Shown: one piece after another, positions 59,060-64,000 of the stretch | How positions within the stretch are numbered: position 1 is the stretch's first letter | Layout: every line of letters begins with the position of its first letter | NCBI RefSeq assembly: GCF_033343995.1 | Contig: NZ_CP137573.1 | Location: forward strand, 4,001,001-4,065,000 | Direction: 5' to 3' | Source: Streptomyces sp. HUAS YS2 | GTDB taxonomy: Bacteria; Actinomycetota; Actinomycetes; Streptomycetales; Streptomycetaceae | DNA: 64,000 nt | Position numbers and translations under genes: made by a program | The notes under the pieces: generated by a model | What the model was told of the DNA's origin: nothing | Databases searched by the model: none | The model's input: the letters and a program-made list of their open reading frames with translations, nothing else

Positions 59060-59689
59060 TTAGGCGTCCGGATTCCCTCCCGCGGCGACGACCTTGACCC
59101 GATCGATCTGGATCTTGGCAAATGCCTGGAGGTCGGGCTTCTTCGCAGGGTGGTTGCTGACCATGCGGACGATGACGCCACCGACCCTCATGACGACCTC
59201 GTCCTCCTCGGGACCGGTGAATGCCGTGGTCTCCTCTGCGCCGGCCGAGATCTCCAGAGGCTTCGCACCCGACTCCGCGAGTTCCTGCTCCGAGGGGGCC
59301 GTGCTCTTCATGGTCGCTCGCGCGTCATCTGGAGCCTGGAACGAGTAGATGTGAAAGGTGACCGCGCCTGTGCCGCCGTTGGGTGAGTAGTTCGCCCGCC
59401 CGTAGGCGATCACGCCGCCGCAGTTCGCTTCTGTGTGCCCGGTGCACGTGCCCACGGCCTCCTGACCGTCGAGCACCTCACCGAAGGTGCTGCCCCAGCC
59501 TTCCGGTGCGCTGGCCTCGCTCACCAATGCCGTACGCACCATGTCGGGCGCGAGCGACACTGTGGACTCCTTCGGCTTGTCAGTACCTCCCTGGTCGGTC
59601 TGGCCGAGGTCGTCTTCCTGGCCTCCGCAGCCAATCAGCGCCGCCATCAGCAGGACTCCGCCTGCGGTCCCCCGTGCAACCCTGCGCAC
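59060..59689 (-). CDS. putative secreted lipoprotein
   Basis: 209 residues from GTG 59689 (VRRVARGTAGGVLLMAALIGC): a basic N-region, a hydrophobic core, and lipobox LIGC with Cys21 followed by GGQEDD. AAGGG sits 9 nt upstream. GTG 59698 would give three extra residues with a TTA leucine codon at position 2 and no space for a ribosome site. The mature part has one Cys pair (GTCTGHTEANCGG). No recognised domain. Codon use is slightly less GC-biased than in the core genes. Confidence 0.8.
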   Translation of the reverse strand: MRRVARGTAGGVLLMAALIGCGGQEDDLGQTDQGGTDKPKESTVSLAPDMVRTALVSEASAPEGWGSTFGEVLDGQEAVGTCTGHTEANCGGVIAYGRANYSPNGGTGAVTFHIYSFQAPDDARATMKSTAPSEQELAESGAKPLEISAGAEETTAFTGPEEDEVVMRVGGVIVRMVSNHPAKKPDLQAFAKIQIDRVKVVAAGGNPDA

Positions 59690-59753
59690 AGCTAACACCC
59701 CTTATTCAAAACGTGGATTGGAGCCCTCAACCTATCTCGATCAAGGAGCCACC

Positions 59754-59996
59754 ATGTCAGGGGGAGCAGTTCCCATAGCCGTGACTCGAAGGCCAGGGCT
59801 ACTGGCTCCCGGCGATGCGGGGCCAGCTCGTCGCCTGCCCACAAGCGGCGGGTCAGAACGGAAGGTCTGGTGTGCTTGCGCCGCGTGTGATGGTCAGGAT
59901 GCGTTCGTGGAAGTCTCGGGTGGCGGCCTCGCGGGGGTAGCGGGAGCGGAGTTCCTTGTCGAGTTCGTTGGCGACCAGGAGGAGAGACGGGAGTGA
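59754..59996 (+). CDS. possible small protein antisense to the end of the XRE/TPR gene
   Basis: An 80-residue frame with an ideal AAGGAG ribosome site 6 bases before ATG 59754 (MSGGAVPIAVTRRPGLLAPGD). The 33 codons before the overlap are free of any other gene; the last 48 codons run antisense through the 3' end of the regulator gene. The C-terminal half (WCACAACDGQDAFVEVSGGG) is likely antisense shadow. It could be a truncated remnant of a longer gene. No family recognised. Confidence 0.3.
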   Translation: MSGGAVPIAVTRRPGLLAPGDAGPARRLPTSGGSERKVWCACAACDGQDAFVEVSGGGLAGVAGAEFLVEFVGDQEERRE

Positions 59997-61205
59997 CTTC
60001 CGGTCGGCGTCGAGGGCCTTGTTGGCCATGCCGATGGCCTCATCTATCTCGCCTGTGCGGGCGGCGGTGACTCCGAGGGTGAGGCGGGCTTCTGCGGCGC
60101 GCATGGGGGAGATCTCGGTTCCGTCGGGGCCGGTGCTGATCCGGATCACCGACCGGGCGTGGTCGGCGGCGCGCTCGTCGTCTCCGAGGAGACGGTAGGC
60201 GTCCATCTCGTAGAAATCCCACTTGTCCGGGTCGATGATGAAGTGGTGCTCGGGGTGTTCCGGGCGGGGCAGACGATCCAGCCTCGCTCGTCCGGCGTCC
60301 AGGGAGTCGCGGACCAACCGGGCGTCTCCCATGCGGGCGGCGGCTCGGGCCTTGTGTGCGTAGAGCTGCACGCCGACGGAGTGTGACTGGTCGGCGACAT
60401 GGCCGGCCTCTACTGCGTCGAGCATGTCTTGCCATCGGCTCTGGGTGAGGGCGAACCACGCCTCGATCTCCCATGCCCACGCCTTGATCTCGCCGTGGCC
60501 GGCCTCGTCGCCGATCCGGAGGGCCGCTGCCTTGCTGAGGTTGGCGGCCTCTCGCTGGCCACGGTCGTACTGGACGCACGCGTTGAGCAGGAACAGCCAT
60601 CCGGCGTCGACGAGGAGTTCCCGGTGCTGGCGCAGGGTCGTCCTGCCTTCGAGCTGCTTGACGACATACTGCAAGCCGTTTCGGGTGCGCTCGTGCAGGT
60701 AGTCGGCGTTGGCGTACGGGTAGGCGCGGGCCAACTGGTCGATACCCTGCTCGATCGACTCCAGGGCGGCGCTGTTGATGCTGGACATCTCCGTCTGCCG
60801 TAACAGCTCGGCTATGTCCCACAGTCCCACACCGCCCTGTGCGAGCAACGTGCTCGGGTCCGCTGTCTGAGTCGTGTCCGGTCGCCGCTCCAGCTCCCAT
60901 GGACGTGGGGCGAGTCCTGCGAGGTGGCCAGGGATGCGTAGCCCGTCCACCACTTCGAGGATCTTGCGGTACTGCGTGATTCGGGGGCGTACGCCCTTGC
61001 CCTCGGTCTCGTCCCTGGCCATCTTGCCGATGTGCTCGCGCTTGTAGCCGACGGCCTCGGCAATCTTGGCGTAACTGACCTTGCCGTGGAGCCTGGCGAG
61101 TCGGAAGACCTCGCCGAAATCGTGGTTGGCGATCGCGGAGCGCACATCGGCGCGTTCCAGCACGTGCGGCGGGAGCGCTGCCGGCGTCGGAGCAACTTCG
61201 GTCAT
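59853..61205 (-). CDS. XRE-type HTH regulator with TPR-like repeats
   Basis: 450 residues from ATG 61205 (MTEVAPTPAALPPHVL), with GGGGATG upstream. An N-terminal HTH (VSYAKIAEAVGYKREHIGKMARDETEGKG at about 43-71) is followed by about 350 residues of helical-repeat sequence (LFLLNACVQYDRGQREAANLSKAAALRIGD, MGDARLVRDSLDAGRARLDRL), the architecture of many Streptomyces regulators that bind peptides or partner proteins. Leu135 is encoded by the rare TTA codon (60803-60801), so expression may depend on the bldA tRNA. Divergent from the GHKL ATPase gene, a frequent pairing in streptomycetes. Confidence 0.85.
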   Translation of the reverse strand: MTEVAPTPAALPPHVLERADVRSAIANHDFGEVFRLARLHGKVSYAKIAEAVGYKREHIGKMARDETEGKGVRPRITQYRKILEVVDGLRIPGHLAGLAPRPWELERRPDTTQTADPSTLLAQGGVGLWDIAELLRQTEMSSINSAALESIEQGIDQLARAYPYANADYLHERTRNGLQYVVKQLEGRTTLRQHRELLVDAGWLFLLNACVQYDRGQREAANLSKAAALRIGDEAGHGEIKAWAWEIEAWFALTQSRWQDMLDAVEAGHVADQSHSVGVQLYAHKARAAARMGDARLVRDSLDAGRARLDRLPRPEHPEHHFIIDPDKWDFYEMDAYRLLGDDERAADHARSVIRISTGPDGTEISPMRAAEARLTLGVTAARTGEIDEAIGMANKALDADRKSLPSLLLVANELDKELRSRYPREAATRDFHERILTITRGASTPDLPF

Positions 61206-61375
61206 CTCACATCCCCGTGATGATTGACCTGACGTCTCTTCGGTGTCCTGCTCGCGAGTGTACCCATGAGGGGGGTCCCCAAGAGGGGGGAGCGACAGCG
61301 GGTACAGGGGGTGCATCCTCGGTCCCCCTGCCGGGAACGCCCCGGTAGTCGTGACCGAGGACGGTCGATCGTGTC

Positions 61376-61954
61376 ATGGAAACCGGAGAGGTCGAACGCG
61401 GGTTACTCCCGGCAACAGAGGTGGGAATCGTCGGGCGTGCCGAGGTAGCGGCGGGGGGCCGTTTCCGTGCGCTCACCCTCCTTGCGAGTGCGCAGGACAC
61501 CCCGCGCACCGCGCGGCGCATGGCGGTCGGGACGCTGAAGTGCTGGGAACTCGGCGGCCTGGCGGAGGATGTGGAGCTCTGTGTCTCGGAGTTGGTGGGC
61601 AACGTGGTGCTCCACGCGATCACTGACCGCCGTCCGCTGGAGCCCGGCCAGCGGCCGGTGATCACGCTCACCCTGCGGTCCTGGCCGCGGTGGCTGTTCG
61701 TGGAGGTGGCCGACGAAGACCCCGACCCGCCCACGCTGCCACTCGGTGACGGCTTCGGCCCGGACTTGGCCGAGGACCTGCCGGAGGCGCTGTTGCCCGA
61801 TCACGGGCGGGGGCTGCACATCGTGCGGACCCTGGCGGATTGCGTGTGGTGGGCGCCCGGTGAGAACGGCGGCAAGAGCGTTGTCTGCCGCTTCGACCTC
61901 GACGGCGGCCCTGGCGGAAGGCTCGTGGGCACTCATGAGGGGCGGTGGATGTGA
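61376..61954 (+). CDS. RsbW-like GHKL ATP-binding protein
   Basis: 192 residues. HATPase_c fold: N-box ELCVSELVGNVVLHA at about 67-81, G1-like VADEDPDPP near 120, and G2 DHGRGLHIV near 142. Streptomyces has many such anti-sigma/anti-anti-sigma kinase-like proteins, often beside XRE regulators. Leu10 is a TTA codon (61403-61405), matching the TTA in the divergent regulator. The stop overlaps the next start (TGATG). Confidence 0.85.
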   Translation: METGEVERGLLPATEVGIVGRAEVAAGGRFRALTLLASAQDTPRTARRMAVGTLKCWELGGLAEDVELCVSELVGNVVLHAITDRRPLEPGQRPVITLTLRSWPRWLFVEVADEDPDPPTLPLGDGFGPDLAEDLPEALLPDHGRGLHIVRTLADCVWWAPGENGGKSVVCRFDLDGGPGGRLVGTHEGRWM

Positions 61955-62172
61955 TGGCGCGAGTTGTGGCGCTGTGGCTTCGGCGCGGGGACGTGGTGAG
62001 CGATCGGGGCCGGCGGCGGGAGGTCAAGGCCGTGCGCTCGGATCGCCGTTCCGCGGGGTGCCCGGCGGTCGTGCTGGTCTTCAAGTCGGGATCCGCTCGT
62101 CGGGTGAATGCCACAGACGTGGTGAGTGTGGAGCGCGGGGAGCGCGGCTCCGGCCGGAAGGGGCGTCGATGA
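61954..62172 (+). CDS. small conserved hypothetical basic protein
   Basis: 72 residues from ATG 61954, which shares one base with the preceding stop. Begins MARVVALWLRRGDVVSD; Arg-rich, with a beta-rich centre (AVVLVFKSGSARRVNATDVV), reminiscent of a small SH3-like barrel but unassigned. Translationally coupled to both neighbours (the next ATG overlaps its stop). Confidence 0.7.
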   Translation: MARVVALWLRRGDVVSDRGRRREVKAVRSDRRSAGCPAVVLVFKSGSARRVNATDVVSVERGERGSGRKGRR

Positions 62173-62408
62173 CGACGCGGGCGGTATGGCGATACGCGGA
62201 GTGGACGTTGAGCCCGGACACCTCCAGGGGGAGCGGGCCGGTCTATGAGGCGGAGTGCACGACGTGCTGGGAGGCGTCCGACGCTTCGGAGTCGACGGAG
62301 GGCCCGGAGATCTGGAGTCTCAAGCACGCGGGGCGGACCGGGCACACCGGCTTCCGGAACCTGATCACCAGCTTCTCGCAGGCCTCCTTGGTGGAGGGCC
62401 AGAGCTGA
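62169..62408 (+). CDS. DUF7848-type small protein
   Basis: 79 residues, ATG overlapping the previous stop (ATGA). VWRYAEWTLSPD, ECTTCWEASDAS and WSLKHAGRTGHTGFR match the pattern of a small streptomycete family with one CxxC and a HxxRTGH motif, possibly a zinc-binding fold. Third member of the ATPase operon, followed by tandem terminators. Confidence 0.72.
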   Translation: MTTRAVWRYAEWTLSPDTSRGSGPVYEAECTTCWEASDASESTEGPEIWSLKHAGRTGHTGFRNLITSFSQASLVEGQS

Positions 62409-62453
62409 TCTCCGTCACGTAGAGCCGGACCGAGACGACAACCGAAAACGAGA

Positions 62454-62494
62454 CCGGACCACCCCCGCGCCTGGCAGCTACCGGGGTGGTCCGG
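62454..62494 (+). terminator. terminator hairpin 1 after the ATPase operon
   Basis: 12-bp perfect stem CCGGACCACCCC / GGGGTGGTCCGG with a 17-nt loop. Confidence 0.8.
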
Positions 62495-62503
62495 AAGGGG
62501 ACG

Positions 62504-62539
62504 CAGCGGTCCCCGGTGCCGATGGTACCGGGGCCGCTG
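62504..62539 (+). terminator. terminator hairpin 2 after the ATPase operon
   Basis: CAGCGG, unpaired T, CCCCGGT, short loop, ACCGGGG, CCGCTG, followed by TGCTGCGTTT. In tandem with hairpin 1, nine bases downstream. Confidence 0.75.
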
Positions 62540-62600
62540 TGCTGCGTTTCTGCCCTGGACCAAAAGGAGTTGATGATCCGTCATTTCGATCGGGGCAGGG

Positions 62601-62906
62601 GTGAGCGAGTTGACTGGCGCGGGTGAGGAGTGGCCGAGTGAGGGTCTCGATGTTTTGGGCGCCGGCTCCGGTCTTTGGGTGTCCGGCGTCGACTACGTGG
62701 CGGGCTGGCGCGACGCGCGGGAGGCCGCGGATCGGTTGAACCGAGCGCTGCTCGGTGTCGGGTTAGAGCTGTCGGAGGTGCGGGCCGTCGCGTCAACGGA
62801 TGAGAACGGACGGGGCGTCGTGCGCGTCGCGGGCCGGACGAACGCCGTAGGTCTGATCGCCGGGCTCTTGGAGTCGGTCTCGGATGGCGAAGGCGGCGCG
62901 TCGTGA
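62601..62906 (+). CDS. hypothetical protein with a TTA codon
   Basis: 101 residues from GTG 62601 (VSELTGAGEEWPSEG), weak ribosome site (GGGGCAGGG). Compact mixed alpha/beta composition with GWRDAREAADRLNRALLGVGLELSEVRAV in the middle. Leu55 is TTA (62763-62765). No family recognised. It lies after the tandem terminators, so it is likely a separate unit. Confidence 0.6.
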   Translation: MSELTGAGEEWPSEGLDVLGAGSGLWVSGVDYVAGWRDAREAADRLNRALLGVGLELSEVRAVASTDENGRGVVRVAGRTNAVGLIAGLLESVSDGEGGAS

Positions 62907-63313
62907 GGCGGCCTTTCCCCGTTGAGCGTCGCACGTGGGCACGTCACCGGCTGGAGAGACTTTGGGCTGGAGCTGCCATGGGGCGAGTGAACAGGGGGCC
63001 TTACGCTGGCCCGGCGAATCGGGCAGGCACCTGCCCTGCCCGCTGTTGTGCCCGATGGGCCCCCTGTTCTTCGAGGCTCGCCCCATGGTGGCTGCCTAAA
63101 GTCTCGGAAGCTGGCGACCCCCGGCTCCGTGGGCTCCTGCCCGCGTGGTGCGGTCGACGTCTTCCGGTCTCGGGTGTGCTGCGTCTGGGGGCGTCCGGCG
63201 ACCGGCCGGGACCGGCGGCCACGCCGCATGCCCGGCCGGGGCGGCCGGGCGGCCCGGCGCGCCGTAGGCGCGCCCTTGAGGAAGTGGAGAAAGTTTCGAC
63301 AGATCTACGGCCG
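62907..63313. other. gene-free accessory gap
   Basis: 407 bp between the hypothetical gene and the convergent GntR gene. The left half holds a large nested inverted repeat (62976-63088). The right half (63100-63300) is Gly/Pro-type GC-rich sequence with no supported gene. Confidence 0.5.
62976..63088. repeat. 113-bp nested inverted repeat
   Basis: Three concentric arm pairs: CCATGGGGCGAG (62976-62987) with CTCGCCCCATGG (63077-63088), AACAGGGGGCC (62990-63000) with GGCCCCCTGTT (63058-63068), and ATCGGGCA (63018-63025) with TGCCCGAT (63049-63056). A small GGCAGG/CCTGCC hairpin lies at the tip. All arms are perfect. Possible cruciform, structured RNA, terminator or recombination site. Confidence 0.8.
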
Positions 63314-64000
63314 TCAGGGGCGCGCGTTCTCGACGGGCTCGGCCTCGATCCGGTAGGTGAGTTCGGCGCGGTCCGCACCGACGCGGAGCTCTTCGAGCAT
63401 GAGGGCCTGGTCGTCGGTGCCACAGGTGATCCGGGACTGGTGCAGGACCGGGGTTGCATCGGGCAGTCGCAGCGCGGTCCGTTCGTCGGGGAGCGGCATG
63501 CGGGCCCGGACACCCTCCGACCACCACAGTTCGTGCCCGGCCTTCGTCAGCATCTCGTACGCGGTGGCAGGGTCGGTGCCCGGCGCTTCGGCGAGGGCGG
63601 GTACGGCCTCGGCCGTGGCGAACGGGATCAGTGTGCGGTGCATCGCCCGCGTCCCGGTGGCGGGGTCGATGAGCAGCCGGTCGCAGCCGAAGAGTGCTTC
63701 GCCGGCGCGGAGTTCCAGGAGATGCGCCGTGGCCTCGGTGGCGTTGGTGCGGTAGGTGCTCGGCTCCTCGGCCTGCTGCCACTTGGCCACGCCGTAGAGC
63801 ACGAACTGTCCGCCCGGCGTATGGCCGACGTAGCTCGTGAGGTCGACCACGGGCGCGCTGGCGGCGCGGACGAAGCTGCCCTTCCCGTGGTGCACATCGA
63901 TCAGTCCTTCCGCGCGCAGTGCGGAGACCGCGTTGCGGACGGTCGGGCGCGAGACCTTGTAGCGCTCCATGAGCTGGGACTCCGAAGGGAGCGGGGTGCC
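63314..64000 (-). CDS. GntR-family regulator with UTRA domain (5' end outside window)
   Basis: The 228 visible residues lack the N-terminus. A GntR winged HTH is visible (GTPLPSESQLMERYKVSRPTVRNAVSALRAEGLID), followed by a UTRA effector domain (about residues 90-220 of the visible part: GEALFGCDRLLIDPATGTRAMHRT, then MLEELRVGADRAELTYRIEA). UTRA-type GntR proteins include KorSA-like repressors of actinomycete integrative conjugative elements as well as sugar-uptake repressors. Which applies depends on genes beyond base 64000. No TTA codon seen. Confidence 0.88.
   Translation of the reverse strand, partial: GTPLPSESQLMERYKVSRPTVRNAVSALRAEGLIDVHHGKGSFVRAASAPVVDLTSYVGHTPGGQFVLYGVAKWQQAEEPSTYRTNATEATAHLLELRAGEALFGCDRLLIDPATGTRAMHRTLIPFATAEAVPALAEAPGTDPATAYEMLTKAGHELWWSEGVRARMPLPDERTALRLPDATPVLHQSRITCGTDDQALMLEELRVGADRAELTYRIEAEPVENARP

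Noticed and set aside
63100..63313. Extra gene between the inverted repeat and the GntR gene
   Set aside because: The open frames are Gly/Arg/Pro-rich, lack ribosome sites and look like GC-driven chance frames.

Overview
The window is from a Streptomyces (or very close streptomycete) chromosome and spans the replication origin. The evidence is very high GC with strongly GC-biased third codon positions, many GTG starts, and an oriC of about 800 bp packed with DnaA boxes between dnaN and dnaA. It also has ten exact parS sites (GTTTCACGTGAAAC), the SsgR/SsgA sporulation pair, a glycine-bridge FemX-type enzyme, and rare TTA codons confined to regulatory and accessory genes. The gene order resembles the S. 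coelicolor origin region (gyrB to dnaB and beyond) as I remember it. No rRNA or tRNA gene and no CRISPR array was seen.

Layout. 1-8 kb, leftward: gyrB (cut by the window edge), dciA, recF, gnd, dnaN, then oriC, then dnaA. 8.3-14.2 kb, rightward: rpmH-rnpA-yidD-yidC-jag (RNA processing and membrane insertion), then rsmG-parA-parB (segregation). 14.4-24.8 kb: a GNAT protein, then leftward trxB-trxA behind a SigR-type promoter, the ECF sigma factor sigM with a zinc-finger partner, a MurJ-associated pseudokinase, murJ, and a large DUF6049 surface protein. 25-40.6 kb: CCA-adding enzyme, MFS transporter, inositol-1-phosphate synthase with its PadR-type regulator and a 21-bp operator, a bifunctional penicillin-binding protein, a GT87 membrane glycosyltransferase, an alanine racemase-like protein, FemX, the rpsF-ssb-rpsR-rplI operon and a MATE exporter. 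40.6-42.5 kb: a second DnaA-box cluster directly upstream of dnaB.

42.5-54 kb is a softer region of small metabolic and regulatory genes: VOC proteins, AraC, PPOX, serine hydrolase, GNATs, MarR, flavohaemoprotein, NUDIX, LysR, a PLP enzyme, a cupin and small membrane proteins. 54.2-59 kb holds ssgR-ssgA, a YibE/F membrane protein and riboswitch-controlled thiC. From 59 kb to the end the content becomes accessory: a lipoprotein, a TTA-containing XRE/TPR regulator divergent from a TTA-containing GHKL ATPase, small DUF genes, and a GntR-UTRA regulator cut by the window edge. This may be the margin of an integrative element.

The theme is one integrated replication, segregation and cell-envelope neighbourhood. 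DnaA boxes occur not only in oriC but in the dnaA, parA and dnaB leaders. The parS sites lie only on the parAB side of oriC within this window. Several parS sites are built into transcription-terminator palindromes or into coding sequence.
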